Below are positions 1-7,982 of a stretch of DNA of 26,996 nt, one piece after another; position 1 is the first letter of the stretch; each line of letters opens with the position of its first letter. The position numbers and the translations under genes are program-made. The notes under the pieces are model-generated. The model saw nothing but the letters and a program-made list of their open reading frames with translations, did not search any database and was not told the origin of the DNA. The DNA comes from an uncultured Lachnospiraceae bacterium (GTDB taxonomy: Bacteria > Bacillota > Clostridia > Lachnospirales > Lachnospiraceae). Where the stretch lies: the NCBI GenBank assembly GCA_910588845.1, contig CAJURU010000036.1, forward strand, positions 1 to 26,996. Reading direction: 5' to 3'.

Positions 1-72
1 CCCCTGCTCTATTCCTTGCTCTATCCCCTGCTCTATTCCTTGCTCTATCCCCTGCTCTATTCCTTGTTCTAT
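1..72 (-). repeat. 12-nt tandem repeat coding for GIEQ units
   Basis: Six 12-nt units alternate between cccctgctctat and tccttgctctat (one copy has tccttgttctat). Read in the frame of the nuclease gene on the minus strand they encode Gly-Ile-Glu-Gln repeats. The array is cut by the window edge, so its copy number is unknown. Repeats of this kind are common at the C-terminus of Rpn-family proteins and can vary in copy number by slippage. Confidence 0.85.
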
Positions 73-798
73 TCCAACTTTCCTTCCTTCTTGCATTCCC
101 CTTTCCATTGCAATTTCCATAATATTCATCTCTACTACCTCCCATTCTTCACTTTCTTTTACTTCTGCTACAATCCTGTCCAATTCCTCAAGCCTTTTGT
201 CTTTTACTAAAATCTCTGGGTTTTCTATATTACTTTCTCGCATATATTGTAACAGACTTACCAACTCTTGAGAACCATTTTTGCTCGTCATATTTAAGAA
301 AATTTTAGTAGTTCCATCTTCAAGATGCATACCGGGAATTTCTTCACACTGTTCTGTAAAAGTATATCTTGCCAGATCCTTTTTCCAAATATCCTCTTGT
401 GTAATGAATATGATGATGGAAGACGGCAACTGTCGGTATTTTGTGTCCTGTCCAGCTCTTAGAACCGGCGTGTCCAACAGCCCCTGATAAAACCTGGCAC
501 GTTTAGGGATATTATCCCCTCTGCTGTCATTTTGCATCTCCATATCAAACAACCGATTTTTCTTATCCTTCGCCCAGGCATCTAAACGTATGGCGCGTTT
601 TCCATTTTTATTGAGTACTACCTGTTCCACCTTCACTTCCTCCAGTTCGAGCTCAGGTTCACCTAAAATAATACTTAGTGTACATTCATAGGCACGTTTA
701 TTTTTCATTACCGATAGAAACAATGCAAAATCACTCAGATTAAGCTGATACTCCTCAAGAAGCACTTTCCGTAATTTTTCTTTTTTATCTTTGTCCAT
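1..798 (-). CDS. Rpn-family recombination-promoting nuclease / PD-(D/E)XK 'transposase', 3' end outside window
   Basis: An open frame runs from an ATG at 798 to the window edge, 266 codons without a stop. A strong AGGAGGAGGT ribosome binding site lies just upstream (801-810). Residues 71-89 hold the PD-(D/E)XK core of the PDDEXK_2/Rpn type: D73 in RLDAWAKDKK, then E87-M-Q89 in FDMEMQ. Helical, charged sequence follows, ending in GIEQ repeats at the C-terminal side, as is usual in this family. Family knowledge: Rpn proteins are DNA endonucleases linked to RecA-independent recombination and phage defence, and are often annotated as transposases although they lack a classical transposase fold. 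The 3' end is missing only because the window ends. The family call is firm; the biological role is not. Confidence 0.85.
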   Translation of the reverse strand, partial: MDKDKKEKLRKVLLEEYQLNLSDFALFLSVMKNKRAYECTLSIILGEPELELEEVKVEQVVLNKNGKRAIRLDAWAKDKKNRLFDMEMQNDSRGDNIPKRARFYQGLLDTPVLRAGQDTKYRQLPSSIIIFITQEDIWKKDLARYTFTEQCEEIPGMHLEDGTTKIFLNMTSKNGSQELVSLLQYMRESNIENPEILVKDKRLEELDRIVAEVKESEEWEVVEMNIMEIAMERGMQEGRKVGIEQGIEQGIEQGIEQGIEQGIEQG

Positions 799-971
799 AG
801 ACCTCCTCCTTATATATGAAATTTTTTTGTAAAAGTTAATTTTTTGCGCGAGTACCGCATAAAAGACCAGGCTTTTGCCTGTTAGATTTGAATTAGAAAT
901 ATTGATTGCCTTACTTTACCACATTTCGGTAATACATGTAAAGAAAAACCAGATTTTTTTACAATCTTCTT

Positions 972-1020
972 CTATAGGAAAGACCTTGTCACGTAAAAGT
1001 ATGAAAGTGTCTTCCTATAG
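972..1020. terminator. Hairpin between the Rpn and hydrolase genes, terminator-like
   Basis: The arms CTATAGGAA(a)GAC and GTCTTCCTATAG pair over 12 bp with a single bulged A, around a loop of about 24 nt. On the plus strand it is followed by ATAAAAATTTTTTG. On the minus strand it starts 15 nt after the hydrolase stop codon, so it probably ends that transcript. The rest of 799-1035 shows only AT-rich sequence and a 5-bp CAGGC/GCCTG hairpin near 872; no gene was seen. Confidence 0.55.
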
Positions 1021-1035
1021 ATAAAAATTTTTTGT

Positions 1036-2034
1036 TTAACCCCTGCCATTTCCGAAAGTAACGTCGCTTGCATCATATTTTTTAAAGAACTCCAATACCT
1101 TCCCCTTATACAGTTCCGGTTCCTCATAGGCGCTGCAAAGATGCCTTGCTTCCGACATTACCACAAGCTCTTTGGGCGCCCGGCACAGAGAATAATTGTA
1201 TATCGTATTCCCTGGATCCACATAAGTATCTTTGGCGCCATGGAAGAATAGGACCGGCCTATGGTTTGTTTTCATAGCCTCCGCCGTTTCTGCATCCTTC
1301 ATACGAAAGCCTGCAAAGAATGCACAGAATAAATCCAACCGGAACAGAAGCAAACCAATCCAATGCAAATGGAACCAATTAGCCGCCATATCCTGCATCT
1401 GCCCTTTCATAGAACGGAACCCGCAGTCGGAAATCAACCCTTTTACCTGCTGCGGAAGTTTATGCCCTGACGCCATAAGTACCGAAGCCGCCCCCATGGA
1501 TTCCCCATAGAGATATATTGGAAGCTTCTGCCTATTCCGCTTCGATATATAATATGCCCACCGCTGTACATCATACTGCTCTTTCGCCCCAAAGGTAATG
1601 TATTGGCCTTCACTCTCCCCGCAACATCTCTGATCTATAAACAGCAAATTGCATTGATTCTCATGAAGGAACTGTGCCATATATGCAAAATCCCCAAAAC
1701 CGCTGCCTTTATATCCATGGCTCAACAGGACAAACCGCTTGGCATTCTCTGCTGGAAGATAATATGCATGTAGTTTCAGCCCATCCGCGCTTCGTATATA
1801 ACAATCCTGCATCTGTTGTTGCGCGCACCAAGCCTTACCCGCCTCATATTCCTGTTCAAATTTATGCCTTGGGTGGTTTACTTTTGTATGGGACAAAGCA
1901 AACCATTTTTTTCTCGCCAGCTTTTTATGATCTTTGTAACGAACCGTCATGCCAAAAAAAGACCAGCCAAATGCCATAAATACGAAAAATCCCCCTACTG
2001 CTGCACCTAATATTTTCATAATCTTATTTTTCAT
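1036..2034 (-). CDS. Membrane-anchored alpha/beta hydrolase (serine esterase/peptidase-like)
   Basis: The protein has 332 residues. A hydrophobic segment at residues 8-28 probably serves as an N-terminal anchor, leaving the catalytic domain outside the membrane or on its surface. The alpha/beta hydrolase fold is recognisable by the oxyanion-hole HG at 106-107, the nucleophile elbow Y-G-E-S179-M-G, the acid D269 in HGAKDTYVDP and the base H298 in EARHL. It resembles the widespread YqkD/YfhR-like hydrolases of Firmicutes; the substrate is unknown. The start is an ATG with AGAGG about 13 nt upstream, rather far; an ATG five codons later has no better site. It stands alone, with the hairpin at 972-1020 downstream and 470 nt of gene-free DNA upstream. 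Confidence 0.85.
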   Translation of the reverse strand: MKNKIMKILGAAVGGFFVFMAFGWSFFGMTVRYKDHKKLARKKWFALSHTKVNHPRHKFEQEYEAGKAWCAQQQMQDCYIRSADGLKLHAYYLPAENAKRFVLLSHGYKGSGFGDFAYMAQFLHENQCNLLFIDQRCCGESEGQYITFGAKEQYDVQRWAYYISKRNRQKLPIYLYGESMGAASVLMASGHKLPQQVKGLISDCGFRSMKGQMQDMAANWFHLHWIGLLLFRLDLFCAFFAGFRMKDAETAEAMKTNHRPVLFFHGAKDTYVDPGNTIYNYSLCRAPKELVVMSEARHLCSAYEEPELYKGKVLEFFKKYDASDVTFGNGRG

Positions 2035-2190
2035 AATATATATTTAACCTCTGTTTCCCTGCGTTTTTCACTTTCATGCTTACAACTATTGCATTATTTT
2101 ACTGTTCACTCATAATCTGTATTCGTATGCCCCAAAAACCTACTGTAATTACTGAGGTTGTCGCACTAACGTAAATTACAAGTTATGATT

Positions 2191-2318
2191 CGTTCAAAAG
2201 GTCTGCATTGCTTCGCAATGTAAACAACATGCACAAAAATTATCTTGGGAAGCTAGCTTCCCAGAGTGATTTTTGCGCATTCTGTCTTTGCCGCATAAGC
2301 GGCAAGACCTTTTGGACG
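2191..2318. repeat. Multi-hairpin palindromic element (MITE-like or structured RNA)
   Basis: The ends CGTTCAAAAGGTCT (2191-2204) and AGACCTTTTGGACG (2305-2318) are inverted repeats with one G-T mismatch. Between them lie three hairpins: CATTGC-ttc-GCAATG (2206-2220); a long stem ATGCACAAAAAT/ATTTTTGCGCAT (2229-2280) that encloses the palindrome TGGGAAGCTAGCTTCCCA (2245-2262); and TTGCCGC-ataa-GCGGCAA (2288-2305). The third hairpin can be lengthened with GTCT/AGAC, which competes with the outer stem. It lies inside the gene-free stretch 2035-2504. At 2035-2190 only AT-rich sequence was seen, presumably with the hydrolase promoter. Confidence 0.7.
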
Positions 2319-2415
2319 ATTAAATGTATTAACAGGACAGCCCCACTTTGGACAAAAAATTATGAAAGCTGAGAATTACATTATAATATTCTTACTGTCA
2401 AAAAGCAAATTTATA

Positions 2416-2444
2416 TTGACTTTATGCCACTTCAAGTATATAAT
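2416..2444 (+). promoter_or_regulatory. σA promoter of the blaI-type operon
   Basis: The -35 box TTGACT (2416-2421) and the -10 box TATAAT (2439-2444) are separated by exactly 17 nt. Transcription would start near 2451, leaving a leader of about 54 nt before the regulator gene. The -10 box overlaps the start of the inverted repeat at 2442-2479, which suggests repression at this site. Confidence 0.8.
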
Positions 2445-2479
2445 ACTATTAGCAAAAAACATTTTTTATTAATAGTATT
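2442..2479. promoter_or_regulatory. Inverted repeat, probable BlaI-type operator
   Basis: A perfect 10-bp inverted repeat, AATACTATTA (2442-2451) and TAATAGTATT (2470-2479), encloses an A6/T6 dyad. It covers the -10 box and start point of the operon promoter. BlaI/MecI repressors bind dyads in their own promoters, so autoregulation is likely. The half-site spacing is wider than in the classical TACA/TGTA operators, so the exact site is uncertain. Confidence 0.55.
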
Positions 2480-2504
2480 TAGAAAGGATGTGTAAAAAAC
2501 AGAT

Positions 2505-2915
2505 ATGATGTTCAAAAAACCGAAGCACTTAACAAACAGTGAAGAAGATTTAATGGAAATCTTCTGGGAACGCAAAGAACCCCTGACGAGTGTTGAGATT
2601 TCTGAAATCTCCGCGGACCGTTCCTGGAATGGGAATTATGTGCATATGATGTTACGTTCGCTGTTAAAGAAAGGCATGATAACCGTATGCGGTTCTGTAC
2701 AATATGGAACACAGTACGCCAGACAGTTTATCCCCTCGCTTACGAAAGAACAATATGCCGCCAAACTTGTCATGTCCAAGGGCATCAAAAAGAATGCAAT
2801 TGCCGCGGTAACAGTGGCGATGGTAAACGAAGCAGATGAGGATGGAGAGGAGTTAATACAGCAATTAGAAGAAATTATTGAGGAGTTAAAGAGTAAAGGA
2901 ACAAAGGAAGAATAA
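2505..2915 (+). CDS. BlaI/MecI-family transcriptional repressor
   Basis: The protein has 136 residues, close to the usual 120-140 of the family. Residues 6-75 form the winged-helix DNA-binding domain: LTNSEEDLMEIFW at the start of helix 1, then SVEISEI and the recognition helix around NGNYVHMMLRSLLKKGMI. The C-terminal half is helical (KEQYAAKLVMSKGI...) and fits the dimerisation region. Family knowledge: these repressors are dimeric and are inactivated by proteolysis triggered by an M56 membrane protease, whose gene follows here. The ATG at 2505 (a second ATG follows at once) has a GAAAGGA site 16 nt upstream, rather far. It is the first gene of a four-gene operon behind the promoter at 2416-2444. 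The substrate of the system is not shown by this gene. Confidence 0.9.
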   Translation: MMFKKPKHLTNSEEDLMEIFWERKEPLTSVEISEISADRSWNGNYVHMMLRSLLKKGMITVCGSVQYGTQYARQFIPSLTKEQYAAKLVMSKGIKKNAIAAVTVAMVNEADEDGEELIQQLEEIIEELKSKGTKEE

Positions 2916-2972
2916 GATTACAGCCAGAAGGCACGCTATCCTAACATTTCGTGCCGAAAGGAAGCGAAAGGA

Positions 2973-4073
2973 ATGAATATCAACATGCAGATTACACCTT
3001 TTTCTTTGCTCATGTCCGTTATATGGAGCAGCGCCCTGGCCATCTTCAATTATTTTTGTCGGAAAAAACACTTTTTTATCCGACAGGTGGGAATTACAAA
3101 TATTTTGTTTCTGTACCTGTTTTCCATTGTACGGATGATTATTCCCTATGAGTTTTCATTTACCAGGGTAATCCCTTCCGGCGAAGCATTTAGTAACCTC
3201 TGCCGTGATACCTCCATACATAAAATTGGCGCAAACCAAATTTCCCTTTTTTCCGTTCTGTCCGCCATCTGGCTAATAGTCTCCGCAACGTTAATCATAC
3301 GTTTTTTCTACCAGTATGTGAAAACCTCGCGTGAATTATCAGCCTACAGCATCCGCGGAGATGAACAATGCCAGCGAATGATAAATCGGATATTGAATAC
3401 AGACAGAAAGAAGTTAAATATTGATGTACGCCGCAGCGAACAAATAGATATTCCCATGGGTGTAGGAATTTTCCGAAAATCTATTTTTTTGCCAAATGAG
3501 GAGTACAGCGCTTCACAACTCTACTATATCTTGCGGCATGAGTATACACATTTTAAAAATGAAGATTTGATAATCAAAGTTTTAATTCATATTTACTGGT
3601 GTATATTCTGGTGGAATCCGGTAATCTATCTAATAAAACGAGATTTAGCGCAAATTTTAGAGATAAAATGCGATTTAGACGTCACCGCTAACATGGACAG
3701 CCTTGAGAAAGCACAATACCTGACAACCATTGTCACCATGCTTAAAAATGCAGGCGCCAAAAAATCTGCATTAGCCTTTTTGGGCACAACGGCATTCGTA
3801 TCAAAAAAGCATAATTCACAAACTATTGAACGATTTAAAATTGTCTCCAACAGCGACGGATGCAAAAGAAAAAACTTTTTATTTTCAGGCTCATGGTTCC
3901 TGATTTTTACGATGCTTATTTTTCTTTCCTATTCGTTCGTCATCCGCCCGGATTATGAAATACCCTTAGACGGAGGCACAACCAATGCCGTGATGTCTGA
4001 CAACACCATTGGTAGCCGCTATACCGTAAAATGTGTTGGTGACATTTACTATGTTTACTTTCGTACCAATTAA
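2973..4073 (+). CDS. BlaR1-like M56 membrane metalloprotease without sensor domain
   Basis: The protein has 366 residues and four predicted membrane segments (about 5-27, 37-60, 92-113 and 304-324), the BlaR1/MecR1 layout. The zinc site is complete: H189-E190-Y-T-H193 and a third ligand E230 in EIKCDLD. The distance of 41 residues from H189 to E230 equals that of staphylococcal BlaR1 (H201, E242). After the last helix only about 40 residues remain, so the extracellular penicillin-binding sensor domain (SxxK) of true BlaR1 is absent. It probably cleaves, or triggers cleavage of, the repressor encoded 57 nt upstream, but must get its signal in another way; the ABC permease encoded 31 nt downstream is the obvious candidate (inference). 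The start is an ATG with GAAAGG 11 nt upstream. Confidence 0.88.
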   Translation: MNINMQITPFSLLMSVIWSSALAIFNYFCRKKHFFIRQVGITNILFLYLFSIVRMIIPYEFSFTRVIPSGEAFSNLCRDTSIHKIGANQISLFSVLSAIWLIVSATLIIRFFYQYVKTSRELSAYSIRGDEQCQRMINRILNTDRKKLNIDVRRSEQIDIPMGVGIFRKSIFLPNEEYSASQLYYILRHEYTHFKNEDLIIKVLIHIYWCIFWWNPVIYLIKRDLAQILEIKCDLDVTANMDSLEKAQYLTTIVTMLKNAGAKKSALAFLGTTAFVSKKHNSQTIERFKIVSNSDGCKRKNFLFSGSWFLIFTMLIFLSYSFVIRPDYEIPLDGGTTNAVMSDNTIGSRYTVKCVGDIYYVYFRTN

Positions 4074-4104
4074 CATCCTATAAAACACGACAGGAGGTGT
4101 AACC

Positions 4105-7100
4105 GTGAAACAATCCACAGCCTTGAAAACACTCCCGCGCGCCCCGCTGAAGTCCCTGCTAACCTTCCTTTTGATAGCAGCCGCCTCGTTTGCTCTATTC
4201 TCTCGCGTTACAGATTATGCGATTACAACGCGAGAGGCTGGGAAAGCGGAAAGTTTTTATAGTGGCGTTGCCGCTTTAGATAACAGCGTACCAGCCATGG
4301 TTCTGATAGAGGACCGGGATGGCATTGCTTTCGCCAATGTACAACAACCAGAAGACAAACCCTGGCCCTCCAAAGAACAGCTTAATGAACTCTCATCGCT
4401 GCCCGGCGTCACATTGACAGACACAAGGTATATGACAGCCGGACAGGTGGGAGATTACAAACGACTAATTGACAAGGACAAAAATCCCATTGCCGATAGT
4501 TCCGGCAGTTTTGTCCTGGAAGGAACTTACCTTGGATATCAATATGCTGCCTCCGACGTCACAAGCATGATAACTTTATCATTTGATGACGTAAAGATGC
4601 TTGCCGGTGAGATTGAGCTAATCCCCGGAAAACCTCTGAACATAGACAGCGTCGCCATCGAAGATATGGTAACAATGACAAACCCCTATCCTCAGGCATA
4701 TTTTGACAATCTACAAAAGGGCAGTCGATGCCTTGTTATGGGAAATTACAACGAAGTAACCGGGCGTGGACTCAAGATGACGGCAGAACCTTACGAAAAA
4801 TGTTTTCGTGTGCTCGACGGACTGGATGATAATTATCTGGAAACCGCAGACTTTTCCTATTACAGGGAAGCAATCGATGCCTTCAACCAAGCTCTTTCTG
4901 TGTATGATATTGTATACACTTCAGACATGCGCGCTATCCCGCGCCTAAATGAACGCAATATGGTCATAGCCGAAGGACACCCGCTGACTACGGAAGACAC
5001 GGATGGTTGTGTTGTGAGTACGCAGTTTATGGAGACATATCATCTGTCCATAGGCGACAGCATTCCGATAAAACTTGGTGATAAGCTGTTCCACCAAAAC
5101 TCCGTGTTGGGCGCACAGGCATGGGATGCAAAAACAATGTCAGAATTTAAGACTGATGCCAAACTTAAAATCATCGGCGCCTACCGCTTTGTCGATGACT
5201 ACTCCATGCGCACGTCCGAACATGATTGGGCTTACACTGTAAACACTATTTTCGTACCCAGTTCCTATTTGCCAGTTGACGTCCCCGCCGACTATGAACC
5301 ATCTATGGGAGAATTCAGTATTTTCATTGCACATGCACACGATATTGAGGCTTTCAAAGAAGCGGCAGAACCACTAGTTGCGGAGATGGGATTGGGGCTG
5401 CATTTTTCAGACGGAGGCTGGCTCAGTATGAAAGACAGCTTTCAGTCAGGATCACTGACCTCGTTTCTGACGACCGTACTCTATGTAGCAGGTGCAATAT
5501 TGGCGCTACTACTCGCCGTATACCTTTATATTGGCAGAAATAAAAAAACATATGCGATTATGCGCACTCTGGGAGTTTCCAGTAAGAAGGCAGGAAATTC
5601 TGTTATCCTGCCGCTCATCGCACTGTCCGTATTAGCAATACCTTCCGGCGGTTTTACAGGGCTATTTTATGCATCATACACAGCCGCAAAGACACTTTCC
5701 GGCATGGCGACAAGCGCGCCCGACGATTATGTCTATGTTCTGAACGACGCGCTGCCTATCGACATAATCATCCTGTGCCTCTTTGTGGAATTGGCTTTTA
5801 CCGCACTTGTCACGCTACTGTTCCTGCGGAAAATGAAACATACTTCTCCACTGGAATTGTTACAAGACAATGCTGGACACGCACGCACAAAAGCTGCACC
5901 GGAGCTTGCAATCTCCTCTAGTACGGCAAATTTTAACATTACAACACTACCTCTTGATACTGCAAAGCAGGCAGAGCCTTCGCGAAAGAAACCGCAAACC
6001 TATAGCGCTCTGCGTCATGTAACCGCCTATATCCTGCGCCATACAGCGCGGCACATCGGTAAAACTGCGGTATCGCTCGTCCTGACAATCGTACTAACAG
6101 CCGGCGTTGGCATGTTTATACTGGCAAGGCTAACATATCAAGACGCATACCAGGAGATGGAGGTAAAGGGCAGAGCGCTTGACTTTTCCTCTTCTTGCAT
6201 AGAAGAACTGGCAAGCTCAGAGTTGATGGAGGATTTCTATTGTTATAGTAATTTCAGCGTACGTCCGAACGGCATGGAACTTTATACACCTATGATTTTT
6301 ACAAATGACTTTGACCGTTATCTGCCAAAAGGTTACAAGATTCATTTTGCACAAGGTTATGACCTTTCGATCTTTGAAGGCACTGGTCCTGTATGCCTGT
6401 TGGGACAGGCAATTGCTAAAGAACTAAATATAGAAGCAGGCGATACCATAACTTTGTTGTCTGATAATCTGTATTCCGCCCTGGAACAACAATACCAAGA
6501 CACGGCAGATTTTGAGTCAAAAGTGTCAGCAAGAACTATGACATATACGGTTGCCGGAATTATAATATCTGAAGATATGAACACAAGTACTAGTATTTTT
6601 GCCACCGTAAACAGCGCATCCGAAAGCATCTACGGACAGCCCTACCCCTTTGGCTACTGCGAATTCACACTGGCAGACAACGAAAAGGTAGACGAACTTA
6701 ACACACTGCTAGAAGACCAGAAAAAAGCCGGCGAAAAATATGCGCCAGCCGCCTCCTTCCATATTGACGCAAAACCGTTAGAAAATATCAAACGTGTCCG
6801 CGATCTACTGGAATCACTGTTCCCTATTGCAGTTGCCGCCGCTGCCCTGATTGGACTCTTCGGACCTGGCCTGATTATCATACAGTCAGCACAAGAGGCA
6901 GCGTTCCTGCGCGTACTTGGCACCACCAAAAAACGCACACGATGTATGCTCGTATTAGAGCAAATTGCCTTATGCATGGCAGGAATTGCTCTTGTGTTAG
7001 GCGCTCTTGCCCTGTTCCGTCCAGAACTAGTTGGACGAAGTACAGAGACACTTATAAGCTGTTTTGCCTTGTATCTACTTGCCTGCATCTGCGGAACATG

Positions 7101-7161
7101 CGCCGCTACCATACAAGTAACCAGGCATAAAATTTTAGTACTTTTGCAAGTAAAAGAATAG
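4105..7161 (+). CDS. Large FtsX/MacB-type ABC transporter permease with two extracytoplasmic domains
   Basis: The protein has 1018 residues and starts with GTG at 4105, which has a perfect AGGAGGT 5 nt upstream. It is built of two similar halves, each with one helix, a large outside domain and three helices. Half 1 has a helix at about 16-34, an outer domain at 35-450 and helices near 455-475, 500-525 and 550-575. Half 2 has a helix at about 655-677, an outer domain at 680-900 and helices near 906-928, 950-970 and 983-1003. The FtsX signature (IMRTLGVSSKKAG; AFLRVLGTTKKRT) occurs in each three-helix block. Such permeases work as mechanotransmitters or export lipids, peptides or antimicrobials; they rarely form a simple pore. 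The ATPase partner is encoded 39 nt downstream. The cargo is unknown; antimicrobial-peptide resistance is the best guess because of the repressor/protease pair upstream. Confidence 0.88.
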   Translation: MKQSTALKTLPRAPLKSLLTFLLIAAASFALFSRVTDYAITTREAGKAESFYSGVAALDNSVPAMVLIEDRDGIAFANVQQPEDKPWPSKEQLNELSSLPGVTLTDTRYMTAGQVGDYKRLIDKDKNPIADSSGSFVLEGTYLGYQYAASDVTSMITLSFDDVKMLAGEIELIPGKPLNIDSVAIEDMVTMTNPYPQAYFDNLQKGSRCLVMGNYNEVTGRGLKMTAEPYEKCFRVLDGLDDNYLETADFSYYREAIDAFNQALSVYDIVYTSDMRAIPRLNERNMVIAEGHPLTTEDTDGCVVSTQFMETYHLSIGDSIPIKLGDKLFHQNSVLGAQAWDAKTMSEFKTDAKLKIIGAYRFVDDYSMRTSEHDWAYTVNTIFVPSSYLPVDVPADYEPSMGEFSIFIAHAHDIEAFKEAAEPLVAEMGLGLHFSDGGWLSMKDSFQSGSLTSFLTTVLYVAGAILALLLAVYLYIGRNKKTYAIMRTLGVSSKKAGNSVILPLIALSVLAIPSGGFTGLFYASYTAAKTLSGMATSAPDDYVYVLNDALPIDIIILCLFVELAFTALVTLLFLRKMKHTSPLELLQDNAGHARTKAAPELAISSSTANFNITTLPLDTAKQAEPSRKKPQTYSALRHVTAYILRHTARHIGKTAVSLVLTIVLTAGVGMFILARLTYQDAYQEMEVKGRALDFSSSCIEELASSELMEDFYCYSNFSVRPNGMELYTPMIFTNDFDRYLPKGYKIHFAQGYDLSIFEGTGPVCLLGQAIAKELNIEAGDTITLLSDNLYSALEQQYQDTADFESKVSARTMTYTVAGIIISEDMNTSTSIFATVNSASESIYGQPYPFGYCEFTLADNEKVDELNTLLEDQKKAGEKYAPAASFHIDAKPLENIKRVRDLLESLFPIAVAAAALIGLFGPGLIIIQSAQEAAFLRVLGTTKKRTRCMLVLEQIALCMAGIALVLGALALFRPELVGRSTETLISCFALYLLACICGTCAATIQVTRHKILVLLQVKE

Positions 7162-7200
7162 AAACTTATCAACCTTCCTGCACACAAAGGAGTGAACATT

Positions 7201-7863
7201 ATGTCAACATTATCTTTGGAAAACGTAACGTATACCTACAAGAACGCACAACGAGCTGCCGTTTCAGGAATTTCCTGCAAATTTGAAGAAGGAAAAGTTT
7301 ATGCCATCGTAGGTCCTTCCGGCTCTGGAAAATCTACACTGCTCTCTCTGTTAGCGGGTCTGGATCTGCCAACAGAAGGCGAGGTGGCTTTCGACGGCGA
7401 CAGCCTTGCCGGACTGAACCTTGACCGTTACCGCCGCGAGAGTATCTCCATGATATTTCAGGCATTCCATTTATTCCCACTAATGACTGTTATGGAAAAT
7501 GTCTGTTTCCCCATGGAACTGTGCGGCGTAACGCCAAAAGACGCAAAACCGCGGGCCTCTGCGCTGCTTGAAGGCGTAGGCATCACGAAAGAACAGATGG
7601 GACGCTTCCCCTCAAAACTTTCCGGCGGAGAACGACAGCGCGTGGCAATCGCCAGAAGCCTTGCCTCTAACGCAAAAATTATACTTGGCGACGAACCGAC
7701 CGGAAACCTTGACGGTGCAAACACACAGAACATCATCGACATCCTGTGCAGCCTGGCACATGAAAAAGGTTACTGCGTCATCATTGTCACACATGACATG
7801 GAAGTTGCCGAAGCTGCCGACGTAGCTCTGCGCATGAGAGACGGAGAATTGCGCATAGCATAG
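7201..7863 (+). CDS. ABC transporter ATPase (MacB/LolD/BceA type)
   Basis: The protein has 220 residues and all ATPase motifs: Walker A GPSGSGKST (38-46), Q-loop Q87 in MIFQAFHLFP, signature LSGGERQ (140-146), Walker B IILGDEPTGNLD (from 160) and H-loop H198 in VTHDM. The sequence belongs to the MacB/LolD/BceA group, which works with FtsX-type permeases, as encoded directly upstream. The frame also allows a GTG start at 7192, but AAAGGAG at 7187-7193 has the right 7-nt spacing only for the ATG at 7201 and would overlap the GTG, so 7201 is chosen. It is the last gene of the operon and is followed by the hairpin at 7902-7940. Confidence 0.93.
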   Translation: MSTLSLENVTYTYKNAQRAAVSGISCKFEEGKVYAIVGPSGSGKSTLLSLLAGLDLPTEGEVAFDGDSLAGLNLDRYRRESISMIFQAFHLFPLMTVMENVCFPMELCGVTPKDAKPRASALLEGVGITKEQMGRFPSKLSGGERQRVAIARSLASNAKIILGDEPTGNLDGANTQNIIDILCSLAHEKGYCVIIVTHDMEVAEAADVALRMRDGELRIA

Positions 7864-7901
7864 AAGATAGCAGGAGCAGATGCATTATAGCTATCGTTTC
7901 G

Positions 7902-7940
7902 TTAAAGGGTTTGCATTGCAAAGTAATGCAAACCTTTTAA
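7902..7940. terminator. Stem-loop between the ABC operon and yaaA
   Basis: The arms TTAAAGGGTTTGCATT (7902-7917) and AATGCAAACCTTTTAA (7925-7940) form a 16-bp stem with one G-T pair and a 7-nt loop. It sits between two convergent genes, 39 nt after the ATPase stop and 42 nt beyond the yaaA stop, so a bidirectional terminator is likely. The T-tract is short on both strands (CCTTTTAA/CCCTTTAA). Confidence 0.6.
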
Positions 7941-7982
7941 ATGAGCAAATCTATTCGTGCGGCATCACCAAGGACCTTTGAG

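Noticed and set aside
1..75. Short regular repeats resembling a CRISPR array
   Set aside because: The units are directly adjacent without spacers and lie in frame inside a coding sequence; they encode GIEQ.
2973..4073. True beta-lactam sensor BlaR1
   Set aside because: The extracellular penicillin-binding domain with SxxK is absent; only about 40 residues follow the last helix, and no beta-lactamase gene is nearby.
6654..7199. 181-codon minus-strand frame in the permease gene
   Set aside because: Shadow of the permease coding sequence; Arg/Ser/Ala-rich, no ribosome binding site or promoter.
7192..7200. GTG start three codons before the ATPase ATG
   Set aside because: The ribosome binding site AAAGGAG would overlap this codon; the ATG at 7201 has correct spacing.
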